A stretch of DNA of 20,587 nt from the NCBI GenBank assembly GCA_027596195.1, contig JADGJG010000421.1:1-20587 (forward strand), read 5' to 3'. The DNA comes from Podochytrium sp. JEL0797. Taxonomy: Eukaryota; Chytridiomycota; Chytridiomycetes; Chytridiales; Chytriomycetaceae. Shown here piece after piece: positions 8,519 to 19,021 of the stretch. Each line of letters opens with the position of its first letter. The first letter of the stretch is position 1. The translations under genes and the position numbers were made by a program. Under the pieces are notes generated by a model that searched no databases, was not told where the DNA came from, and saw only the letters and a program-made list of their open reading frames with translations.

Positions 8519-9923
8519 CTAAGAACTCAACGGCACCAAATCCCACCTCTGATCCTCCAAATCAACCGCACACTCCCACACAACCGCCCTTCCATAATCC
8601 TCCACAAGCATAAACCCACGTTCACTCTTAACCGCCCCATCCGCCGCAATTTCCCACCGCTGATGCAGCCGCTCTTCACTCGAATGCGCGACGCGTTTCG
8701 CGAGAACGACGGTTCCCCCGTTCATCCATTCCCCAACGCGCACATCCACGGCAAGGTTCGAAGGGGTGATGAGGCATCCGGTTTCGTCTTGGCGGAGGAG
8801 GAGGGGTTCAGTGTTTTTGGTTGTAAGAGAGACGACGAGGATGGGACTGTCGTGGGTGACCTGAATGAAATGAACGTTGGTTATTTTGAAGCGAGTTTCG
8901 AGATTTCCCATGTCGATACGGTCGAACAGGAAACTGGGATCGGGCATACCATATTCGTCAATCCCATCTCGACACCCAACACGTTTCCATTCGCTTTGCT
9001 CCGCATATAGAAAAAGGGCTGTTGGTTCATGAGGTGCGGTTGCGGCTGCGGTGTCAGGGACATTGTGCTCGAAATGCTGTGAGCCATGGACGGGCGGTTG
9101 CTGATGGCGGGCTTGTTGAAGGGTTTGGAAGCGAGTGGGGGTGGGGGTGGGGGACCCGCGGCGATGATGGATGCGGTGATTGGTTTCGGAGAGTTTGGGA
9201 GGACGGGGCGGGCAAAGGACGGGGAGTTTGAGGGGGCCGAGTTTGATTTGGGAAGGGGTTTGAAGACGGTTCTGCGCAGGGAGTGGAGTGTTTAGCAAGG
9301 AGGATGTGGCGTGTGAAATAAGGCGTACTTTGGCTCGGTGAAGTTTGTGGGAAAGATGCCGGATCTTCCGTTGATGGATCCCGTCATCCAGTTTTCATCG
9401 ACTAGTAATGAAAGTAGTGGATGAGTCGAATTGAATCGAAGCGAGCAGGGCCAAACAAACCTTCGGCAATCACCTCGATCAGGTCACCAAGTCGAAATGC
9501 CAAATCGCCATCGACACCGCTCTATATCTTAATATGAGTACTAGCTAGAGAACCTCTCTCTAGAGAACCAAGAGGAAGCCCTAGATCAAATCACCTGGAA
9601 GTCCTTCACAGCCACTCTGACTGGCGTCACGATGGAATGCGTGGCCGTGTTGTTTGTGCCGCCCAGCAGCGTGCTCCGTTTCGCTGCCAGTGAGGGTGCC
9701 TGGCTCTGTCTGGGTGTGGGGCCCAGCAGTGCCTGGGCAATGGCAAAGTGCTGCTGCGAATCTATGAAGCCATGGCGGAGCATTGCTAGGAGTGCTATTA
9801 GCTGAATGTCTAGGGGAGTATAGAATGCCTAGAGGAGTGCTTAATGGGATCCGTACCATCCACCTGCAGCATCGTTGTCTGCACGAGGTGTTCGCGGAAC
9901 AAGGCCTTCGCAGTGCTGTCCAT
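8519..9923 (-). CDS. SH3 domain plus C-terminal beta-trefoil (ricin-B-like) protein
   Basis: Exons in transcript order: 9923-9864, 9801-9595, 9521-9461, 9401-9329, 9271-8950, 8860-8519; phases agree, giving 354 residues. Residues 1-50 are helical (start MDSTAKALFREHLVQ, then a run through LRHGFIDSQQHFAIAQ). SH3 spans about 81-134: VAVKDF (ALYDF-like), DGDLAFRLGDLIEV, ENWMTGSINGRSGIFPTNF, with the usual ligand residues present. A Pro/Ser linker follows (six prolines near residue 177). A beta-trefoil (about 215-354) has three units, with FFYMRSKANGNVLGV, LAVDVRVGEWMNGGTVVL, HQRWEIAADG and DQRWDLVPLSS. The helical-plus-SH3 half recalls fungal Lsb1/Pin3-type proteins that bind WASP-family proline motifs; the trefoil suggests carbohydrate or protein binding. 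It is transcribed divergently from the channel gene. Domain calls are strong; intron 9863-9802 is the least certain; function is unknown. Confidence 0.78.
9546..9569. repeat. 9-bp direct repeat in an intron
   Basis: TAGAGAACC occurs at 9546-9554 and again at 9561-9569 with a CTCTCTC-rich spacer, inside intron 9594-9522 of the SH3/trefoil gene. It is probably a local duplication and has no known function. Confidence 0.5.
9785..9839. repeat. CTAG-centred degenerate repeat units
   Basis: Two 17-nt units (9804-9820 and 9823-9839, period 19, 14 of 17 positions the same) share GAATG-Y-CTAG-R-GGAGT. A third partial unit starts at 9785 (GCTAGGAGTGC). They straddle the first intron and the start of exon 2 of the SH3/trefoil gene. 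They may be splicing or regulatory elements or remnants of a local duplication. Confidence 0.5.
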
Positions 9924-10076
9924 TTTTTTTTTGCCTCGTTTTTTGTTGTGTGAGAAACAAGTGGGAAACAAGGAAGAAAAGATTAATATTAATGATCAAC
10001 AGAGATAAGCAGTAAAGCACTTTCTGCAAGTCACTTCCACTTTTTAGGTTTTTTCTGTCAAAGATTTACCTCAGAG
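9924..10076. promoter_or_regulatory. Shared divergent promoter of SH3/trefoil and channel genes
   Basis: The two start codons (ATG 9923 on -, ATG 10077 on +) are 153 nt apart and point away from each other, so both promoters must lie here or overlap the coding starts. The region is AT-rich and contains a perfect 12-bp palindrome, ATTAATATTAAT, at 9982-9993, near the middle, which is a candidate bidirectional element. No classical TATA box is obvious. Confidence 0.55.
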
Positions 10077-13000
10077 ATGGATTCCGCACTTCACTCTGCG
10101 TTGATCCAAAACATTCTGGATCTCAAGGCCGAGGTTGATTCCAAGGTTGAAAAGCTCGTCTCTCTGCTCGGCCACTTGGCCCACCCACCGCTCCCGGTCG
10201 GCCAGTCCCACCACCAAAGTGTGTATGGACTTTCCTCGAATCGATCCAAGAAATCAACCACCTCGCTCGCAAACTTTGGCATCCGCTGGGACGCGGACGA
10301 CTTCGCCGCTGAATCTAAAGAACAACCGCCTCCATTATTTCGAAAACGCGCCGCTAATCCCACAAATAATGCCTCAAATGTCAAATCCTCGATTCACTCG
10401 TTGGTGCAACATCTCGGATCCATTCCAGACGAGTTTTCAGCGTTTCGCAAAATGAAAGGACAAAGTAGCGGTGGCTTGTCCATTTCGGACTTGAAACCCA
10501 CGACACGAAACTTGGTTGTGGATCGCCAACTCGCGCGACTCGAAACAATCACATCGGGTCCTTGCTCTTCTCAAAACACGTCTTTGGATTCGTTGGATTT
10601 GGCCTCAAAAAAACCTTCCAGTATGGGACGCACTGGGGCAGCAAAATCCAAGTCAATCGAATTCACGGCTGCGGAATTTCAGCGTTCCGAGTCAGGCGAA
10701 ATGCGACGAGAAAGCTTTCTCAAAACGAATCCAATCCTTCCAAAGCGCGGGTTCATTGAAGTGAAGGAGATTATTTCCCAACCCGCCCAAACTGAGATTC
10801 TATCGAGCCAATCGTCTCCGCAGATGGCAAAGAATTCCAGCATAGAGTTCGAACCCACACCCACTGCATTTAGACAAGATGTCAATGCTGGTTTAAGTGC
10901 AAAGCCCGTCCATTTGGGTATCACCAGCGCGCTTTCTCAAGAAAAAAGCGTCACCGATTCATTTGACTCTGTCGAATTTGACCAGTTTGTTGATGACATG
11001 AAAGCAGCCGTCGCCTCTCCTCGAATCGAATCAAGCGATCTCGAATTCAAAAAGATTCCGCCCAGACATCTTGTCCCAAACACAGCTTCCGTGGCCACTC
11101 CCTCCAATGAACACGAACAATCGCAGTCTACGGCACAAGTCTCTTCAAACCAAGACTTGAAATCGTCCGAGAAACACATCCAAAATGATTTGTCCGAAAA
11201 CGAACCCGAAAAAGCCTCTGACCCGCCCTCCAACTTTTTCTCGGATGCAGCAACGTATTGGCTTTTAATCCCTGCATACGATTGCAAGGGAAGACCTGTC
11301 CGGTTGGATCAGTTTGACCGAGCCGACTTCGAGGAAATGAATTTTGAAGTCACGGGATTGCATCCAAAGTCGCGGTTTTTATGCGGGTTTGATTTCTTCA
11401 TGGCTGGTGAGACGGGATTTTACGCCAACTCTCATCTAGCGGCTCTAACTTTTTCTTCTCAATTGTGATTTAGTCGTTCATGTTGCTTGCTTGATTACGG
11501 TGCCTGTGATGATTGGATTCAAGAACGACCTGAATCCACTCGTTTTCTACGGTTTTCAAATCATGTAATGTATCAAATCTATGCAGGACGGACGTAATTA
11601 AAAAAAACCAACAGCATGACCGTTCTGTACCTCGTGGATTCCGCAATTGCCCTCGCGACACCGCAATCAGAGGTTGCCAACACGGCCATCTACAGCATCC
11701 GCGAATATGAAGCCACGAGGCCAGAATTGAGCGTATGGATTCGGCAATGGGTGTATTCGTATCTCGTAATCGACCTACTCTCAACGGTTCGCTCATCTTG
11801 CCTCCAAACCTTTCAAACACGCGACTGACTATGCCCTTTCCCCCACCCCAAAACTCCACATCCTAATTCTCAAAAAACAGATCCCATTCGACCTCTTCTT
11901 CACCCACCCAAACACCATCTTCCTCATCCTCCTCCGAATCGCACGCGTGTCCCGCCTCCCCTCCATCACCCGCCGCTCCCCTCTCTTCACGCGTTTCAAA
12001 ATCTTTCTCGAAGCACAATTGGGGGTAGGCGCGTCAAAAGTCGTGCCGATTGCTGTCGCCATTTTTTTCTACATCCATTACAACGCGTGCATGATTTATT
12101 ATGCTGGTCAGTTGACTGGATTTGCGGGTTGGACAGAGTATTGGGTGAATTCACCGACGGATGTTCCGAGGTTGTATTTGATGTCGTTTTGTGTGGTGCG
12201 TACGCCCTTGCCCCAACCCCATCCCCGCCGGATTCTTCTTCATTAGAGTTGACGCCTTATTTCTCTATTCACCTTTTACATCAATATTAGGCTGTGGGCA
12301 ACATGTTTCCCATGGGATTCAAGCCCCAATCGACTTTAGAACAATTATCGGCAATCGGTTTCGTTTTCGTCGGTGCCGGATTGTACGCTGTATTGGTGAG
12401 ATGCTGTGAGATTAAGTTCTTGCGTGTATTTTCTTACCGGTGAATGTAGGTCGGATATATTTCTTCAGCGGCGATGTCGATTGATATTTCGGGAAGGGCT
12501 TATAACCAAAAGGTATGTTTTATTCTGGTGAGGAACACCACTGAAAAGAGCACATAACCAAAAGATGGAGGAGTTGATTGACTATATCAAGTGGCGCAAG
12601 TTGAATGAGGAGACGAGGCAGAAGCTTGTGAGCTACTATGAAACCAAGGTGAGGGCTTGTCGGATTTGGAATGAAGCCTAGAGTTGACTAACCGCGTGTT
12701 TTGTAGTATCGAGGAAAATATTTTGAAGAAGATGCACTTTTGGGGGACATGAACGAGTCGCTACGAACGGTTTGATAGCCTTTGAGATATTATTTCGTTG
12801 TCTAAAGACTGGGTGGAAAAAAATAGGAAATCTCTCTCTGCAACACGCGCGAACTCATCACCAAAGTCCAATTCCTGCGTCGAGAAGCCGACGACAACCG
12901 TGACGAAATCTTTTATGCCCGGATCGCGTCCGCGCTGCATATCCGATACTTTATCCCCGGGGACTGTGTCACAAAGCAAGGCGAATCCGGAACAGACATG

Positions 13001-13270
13001 TTCTTCATCCTCTCCGGCAAAGTGGACGTCTACTGTGATGGAATTCACCGCGTTTCGTTATACGATGGGAGTTATTTTGGGGAAGTGGCGCTGCTGACGA
13101 AAGTGTTGAGGACAGCGACGGTGCAGGCCAAAATGCCGTCGGTGTTATATCGACTCACTCATCACGACTTTCACGCAATCATTAGTGAGTTTCCGGACAT
13201 GTTGCTAAGGATTAATGAGCTCGTTTTTGAGAGAGAGAAGCTGCTGCGGTTGGCACAGGAATCACGGTGA
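10077..13270 (+). CDS. HCN/CNG-like six-TM cation channel with cyclic-nucleotide-binding domain and unusual pore
   Basis: Exons: 10077-11406, 11474-11564, 11615-11786, 11881-12195, 12291-12395, 12450-12512, 12565-12648, 12707-12769, 12827-13270; phases agree, giving 888 residues. The N-terminus (about 435 residues) is Ser-rich and disordered with a short coiled coil near residues 7-32. S1 is near 438-462 (FFMAVVHVACLITVPVMIGF), S2 near 475 (MTVLYLVDSAIALA), S3 ends VIDLLSTIPFDLFF, S4 has R549, R552, R555, R561 and R562 (IARVSRLPSITRR), and S5 is VVPIAVAIFFYIHYNA. The pore loop reads VGNMFPMGFKPQ (638-649), lacking the G-Y-G of K+ and HCN channels. S6, then a clear C-linker (KYRGKYFEEDALLGDMNESL) and cNBD; the phosphate-binding cassette keeps F825-G826-E827 and R836-T837. 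By family knowledge cAMP or cGMP would bind there and shift gating. Whether it conducts, and which ions, cannot be told. Confidence 0.9.
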
Positions 13271-13410
13271 AGGGGGGTTGATTTACCGAATTCTATTTTT
13301 GAAGTTGTTGAATATCAAGCGTGCCTGGCAGCTGGTCCCATGTATTCGTTTCGTGTTCTTTTTGGCTTCACGACTCGCTTCTTTTCGTTAGCCGAGCGGG
13401 CTGAGAGTTC

Positions 13411-13416
13411 AATAAA
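13411..13416 (+). promoter_or_regulatory. Candidate poly(A) signal of channel gene
   Basis: An AATAAA lies 140 nt after the channel stop and only 53 nt before the tricalbin ATG. The 198-nt spacer (13271-13468) must therefore hold both the channel 3' end and the tricalbin promoter. Confidence 0.5.
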
Positions 13417-13468
13417 AACTTGGCATTGTCCACATTAGGTGGCCATTGTCCGAAAAAAATATTTCAAA

Positions 13469-16400
13469 ATGGAAGAAACACCGCCGACAACCTCTGACCC
13501 GCAAGCGAGCGGACTACCATCCAATAGCTCTACAAAAGCAACTGAATCTACAGCAAATGAAGTTGGACCTCGGCCGTCACATTCCAAGGCAGTAAATATA
13601 TTGACGAGCAAGACAAAGGAAGGTAAGTGAAACTTCATCCTTTTCACGCGCACGCAAACCCCCATTGAAATTAATACAATTCCATCCAGCCCAGTTTCAG
13701 AAAGTCGCTCACTTGGCGTTACTAGTGAAAAAGAGTCAAGACAACCTCGAGCATCCAATTCATCACGGATTGACATCTCACGACAAACTATTGGCGGCTA
13801 CAGAAGCGATTATTGCAGCGAAGCATATTTCCGAATTGAACGGACATCATGATGCCGGAGTTTCTGTTGCTGCCCAGGCTTTCTCGCGACTCACGGGGAA
13901 AGTGCATGACCACGTCGATTTTATTCCTCAGTTTCTTCACGGCCCGTTGATATCTTGTGCCGCGTACGGCGATATTTTAAAGCAGCAGGTGGATGCTATA
14001 AAGCCTATGCTGGACGGCATTGTGCATTGGGAATCCCTTCAAAATTCTCTGTACATTACGACGGCGTTCTTTGCCTCCTGGCTTGTTGGATACTTGGACC
14101 TCGGAATTGGCTGGGTTTTCGTCTTAATGTTTTTCGTCAACGGAGCCTATCGCCGGAACATGGCGAAAGTAAAGGGCAAAATCGAAGTCGAAATGGCGAG
14201 AATGATTGGATTGAAAAAGGTTTTTGCCGCTCTTCCTTCGTAATCAGCTTCTAAATCAGAATTCTTTCAGCTTGAGACAGACACCGAAACAGTCGAATGG
14301 TTCAATCGATTCCTTGACCGCTTTTGGATCCAATTCGAACCTGCCCTCTCGCAAACGCTCAAGGACACAATCGACCCCGTTCTAGCGTCTTCCAAGCCCG
14401 CATTTTTGGATGACCTTTCCCTCTCCGTTTTCACTCTTGGTTCCGTTGCCCCACGCATAGAAACCATCCGCACGACCCTCCAAACATCCAACGACACTCT
14501 CCTCATGGAATGGGATCTCCGATTCGTTCCGGTAGATGAAAGTGGAGTCAGCAAACGCGAAAAGGAACTCGGGAATGTGCGACACTCGAAAATCGAGGTG
14601 GTTGCCAAATTGGGGAAAGGACCTGTGGCGATTCCGATTCCGGTGGTGGTGGCAGAGATTGAATTTAGAGCCAAGTTGAGGTTGGAGCTCAAGTTTGTTA
14701 GCAAGCATCCGCATGTTTCACGAATCGATTACGCGTTTGTTGAAACGCCGATTGTTGATTTCACGCTGCGGCCTTTGAAAGCACTCGATATGATGGATGT
14801 GAGTTATCATTGATGCATGGTTGAAACTCAAGGAAGTTTCTCTTCTTCTTCAGATGCCGGGGTTGAAGTCTTCGTTGAATCAAATTCTGGCCTCGGGACT
14901 TTCTGGATTCGTGTCGCCAAATAAAAACACGATTGATTTGGACGCTATGCTCAATGGAACCATAACTGGTAAATTATTTCTCAATGTATCCGAGTCTCGC
15001 TGATTTTGCTTGAATGGAATGGACAGATTTCCCCGTCGGCGTTCTCAAAGTCACTCTTCACGAGGCAAAAAATCTCAAAAACATCGAATTGGCGGGTACA
15101 TCGGATCCATATGTTGCGATACGCCTCGGAGGCAAAGTGGTTGCAAAGTCAAGCGTAAAAGACAACAAGTGAGACATTCTCTTGCTCGAGCAACTATTAA
15201 TTCTCGACACAAAGCTTGAATCCATATTGGGGCCAGACTCTCTTCATTCCAATAATGTCATCAAACCTCAACCCCAACAAGTTGGACGCATGCCCTTCCG
15301 ATCGACTTGAATTCGAAATATTCGACGCAAACGAAACCGGGAGTGACAAATCAATGGGGATAATCAAACCAGTTCATCTCAGTCGATGGGTGAAGCTTCT
15401 GGATGCAAGAACAATCGAAATTGAAGCAGAATCGAAATCAAAAGAATCAGACACCACCTCCACACTTCCGATCCCGACAAAATCAACGTCAGACACGACG
15501 GCACCCATTCCGCTCCCACCACCACCAGCACCATCGAAAACATCCTTTTCCTGTGGAGATGAACTATCGATTGACGAGACAGAATCTCTGCTAACAGAAT
15601 GGGGCTCTCCAACCGATGAGGCAGGGAACGACGTCTGGCGCGTCCTTCACGCGGGTGAATCGACAAAAGAAAAGAAATCAAATCGTGGAGATTTGCGTTT
15701 GGAAATGGCTTACCTGCCTCTCTTGAAACACGAGCTCGTAACCGCCATCAATGATTCTTCCACTTCACCGTCGGCGGGAATTTTAACCATCATGGTTCAT
15801 TCGGCCAAAGAACTTTCTGTCCAGAAACAAAGCTCCCTCAGATGCGAGGTTTCAATCGGAAATGTTGCGTTTCCACCGAATGGACCCGATTGGCTTGTTG
15901 GTTCGACGCCGTCCTTGAAGAAAACAAATACTCCAGCATGGGACTCCACCATTCAGTTTTACGTCATGAATACAAAAACCGCAACCTTCAAATTCACTGT
16001 CAAGGACAGTTCGAAATCTCTCGGGGAAGTCGATTTGCAAATGAAAGATGTCTTGGACGCAATGGTAAGACCTGTTCCTTTTTCGTCTCTCAAATGCATG
16101 CTTAAAAAAACGGCACAGAACAACAAAAATCCTGACTCGGACTGGTTCAAACTCTCCACCCCAACCGGAAGACTTCGAATATCATTCGCGTTCAAGTCAA
16201 TCGACCCAGCGTACCTCAGCAACGATAATTCCTCAACAAGTGGACGCGAACCTAAATTTGTTATGAAAATCAAGGTGGCCAAAGCCAAAGCTCTTGTCAA
16301 TGTCGAATTATTGGGTCGAAAATCGGACCCTTATGCGAAAATCAAAGTGGGGACAACCGCAGTGGGTGCCACGAGGGTGAAGGAGAATACGTTGGACCCC

Positions 16401-18882
16401 GTCTGGAATGAAACTTTCTATTCCGTCGTCTATTCTCGCAAACAGAAGGTGATTATTGAGCTGTGGGACTACAACAATGTGAAACTGGACAAAAGTTTGG
16501 GAAACGTCGAGTTGGCGCTTGAAGACCTTTTTTCATTTCATGACGACCAAGTGGAGAAAGGAAAGGAGTTTTTGCAGCTCAAGAATGATGGACTCAAAAT
16601 AGAGCAAGTTGGAACGAATTTGAAAGTGTGAGTGATTGATTTTTTTTTTGCGCTTGTTCCTGTGAGTTTAACCACATCATTTTCGATAGGACTGCGCCGA
16701 TATATTTGAAAAAAATAGAAGAGGAGCAAGTCGACAACGAAAAATTAGCCGAAACTCCCGACGATGCCAAGCCCCGAAATTTCACCCTCCTGCGTCACGG
16801 AGATGCCATCATCGACACCCTCGCCGCAAGCGCAAAACTCCAACGCGGTTTCCTATACTTTGAATTGGAATACTATCGCGTCAAAGATCAGTCCGAACAC
16901 ATAACGGCTTTGGACAAAGAGGACTACGACTTTATTGCTCGCCAACGAGGCGCGGTGGTCAAAGAAATTCATCGCTTGCGAACTTTGGAGGAAGTCCACG
17001 TTTTGACGCACGAAGATGCGGAAGAAAGGATCGCGGCGATTTCGGCCAAAGGGCATATTGGCGATATTGAGGAATCGAAGGCAAAATTGCTCTCTCTTCC
17101 GGCAGCCCGAGATATTGTGGCAAAATACGGTGATTTGTGTTCAAACTCCTTGCTTTAATTTCTGATGAGTCCATCCAGACTCTGGAATCCTTCGCTTCCA
17201 TATTTACGGCATCAACAGCATGAGCACCCCAGTCAACGCTTACATCGAGATCAAAATGGACGAAGAAATCTGCTTTTCAACTCGAATCCAAGAACATTCA
17301 ACAAACCCAAAATGGAACGTTTCCGCGGACGTTTGTATTCGAAGTTATTCAGGCCAAAAGACTTCGATTTTGCTCCGCGATGCAAAAGATGCGGATAAAA
17401 AAGGTGCTGACGATCGCATTGTCGCCACGTGGGAGAGCGACCTCTTGGAACTTTTGGGAAAGAGAAAGCATCGTTTGCAACTTCAGAGTACTAGTCTGCA
17501 ACAACAGGATGCCGTTGAATTAGTAGTGTCACTCAACTACTTCCCAATTGACACGTGTCTCGCAGATTCAACCCGAAGTAAGTTTAACGCAATCGGATTC
17601 CAATTTTTCACTGACACCTCCGAAATAGGCACCGGAATGCTCTACATTGACATCAAAACCGCCACAAACCTCGACGCCGTCGACCACAGCGGAACCTCCG
17701 ATCCCTATTGCATCATCTATCTCAACGACGACATCCTCCACAAAACCCAAGTCCACAAAAAGAATCTGAACCCAATATTCAACGAAAGCATCCACTGCAG
17801 CATCCAATCCCGCTTAAAAAGCACCCTCAATTTCGTCATCAAGGACCACAACTCGATTGGGAAACACGTGACATTGGGAACGATTGAGTTCAACCTCAGT
17901 GACTTGAAATCAAAGGAGTTGTTGAATCTGACAATGCCGCTTTCTGGTGCTCGGGATGGACAATTGAGTTTCGGACTCTTTTTTGACCACACGGCACATG
18001 TTTTGAAAAGGAACGAAAGCGAGAGAGGATTCGATGCGACTTCGAATCGGCTCGAGAATGGTGAAGAAAATGCTGCACTGAAAATGACAAAAGGACTTGG
18101 ACTTGAAACGGTTGGGATCTTCAACGCCATTGGGAAGCATATTCTAGGTGCGCCAAAGCAGAGTCAGGAAAACACTGTGACGGCGGAAGAGATTGCAATG
18201 AAGCTAGGTGCAGAGGTAAAATTTGAAGTACCTTCAATGAGCCAGGATAATTTAATGGAGGTTGGCCATGGAGTCGAATCAAATCCGAAGCTGCTTGTCT
18301 TGACAGGTTACTTTGACCTGCAAGCCTTAACTTTCGCTAACATTTGCTTAAATTCCAGGAATTGTGCTGCTAACAATCGAGAGAGCAGAAGACCTAAAAG
18401 CCGTAGACGACAACGGTGAAGCAGACCCCTACGTCAAAGTCGAACAACTCCTCCACGGGAAAGTCAACACCCTCTTCAAAACCAAATCCATCAAAAAGAA
18501 CCGCAGCCCAATCTGGAACGAAGCCATTCAATTCAAAGTCCCACCTTCAACCATCACTCTCGTCATCAAGGACAAGAATCTGTTTGGTCACAGCAAACCC
18601 CTGGGAGAGGTTGAACTCGATTTAGCTATTCTATTTTCTCAAGCGATTGTGTTTGAGGAATGGTTTCCAATCGGATTGGGCGGGCAAGGGCGAATTTTAG
18701 TGAAGGGGCAATTCCAAAAAGACGACGGTGGCAGTGCCTTGAAAGACATTCCAAGATGGCCAAGCTCATCTTCAATCACAAGTATACCTTCGCATCTCGA
18801 ACAGGAACATGGAAAGCCTGTGAGCAAGTTGGGTTTCTTTCACAAGAGGGAGCGAAAGGAATCGGACTTGAAACGTACTTGA
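13469..18882 (+). CDS. Tricalbin / extended-synaptotagmin-like protein (TM hairpin, SMP, about six C2 domains)
   Basis: Predicted ER-plasma membrane tether and lipid-transfer protein. Exons: 13469-13622, 13690-14219, 14271-14798, 14854-14968, 15027-15168, 15215-16627, 16690-17129, 17179-17577, 17629-18306, 18359-18882; phases agree, giving 1640 residues. Residues 171-208 form a hydrophobic hairpin (ITTAFFASWLVGYLDLGIGW onward), the ER anchor. SMP spans about 226-440 (ETVEWFNRFLDRFW; PHVSRIDYAFVETPIVDFTL). C2-like domains start near 444, 677, 836, 1109, 1241 and 1467. Nos. 1, 3, 5 and 6 keep the SDPY/ADPY signature; nos. 5 and 6 also keep a second acidic loop (IKDHNS, IKDKNL) and probably bind Ca2+, whereas nos. 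2 and 4 have lost the acidic loops. A linker near residue 585 has a short polyproline run. It is longer than yeast tricalbins (about 1200-1500 residues). The start at 13469 is the first ATG of a frame with no recognisable upstream extension. Confidence 0.92.
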
Positions 18883-19021
18883 ATTTCTTATTTCCAAACC
18901 ATAAATTTTCGTTCTCTGTTCTTTTTTGCCCTTACGTTACAATTAGGCGCTAATTAAGCCCATGAAGTAAAAGTGCAAGGGGAAGAAGAAAAAAATCGAT
19001 GGTTTGCATATTTTTGCGCTA
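18883..19021. other. Convergent spacer between tricalbin and gelsolin-repeat genes
   Basis: These 139 nt hold both 3' ends. A small inverted repeat, AATTAG-GCG-CTAATT, lies at 18941-18955 (6-bp arms, 3-nt loop). An ATAAAT at 18901-18906 and T-rich runs may serve tricalbin polyadenylation. No gene is visible. Confidence 0.4.

Noticed and set aside
8519..9298. Continuous 259-residue minus-strand ORF taken as a single-exon gene
   Set aside because: Its upstream half has Pro/His/Arg-biased composition from a shifted frame and begins with TTG. Removing the GT...AG intron 8949-8861 puts FFYMRSKANGNVLGV in frame with the trefoil and connects to the SH3 exons in phase.
18941..18955. AATTAG-GCG-CTAATT as a bacterial-type terminator
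   Set aside because: The genes are eukaryotic, the stem is only six AT-rich base pairs and there is no following T-tract; it is listed only as a small inverted repeat in the spacer.
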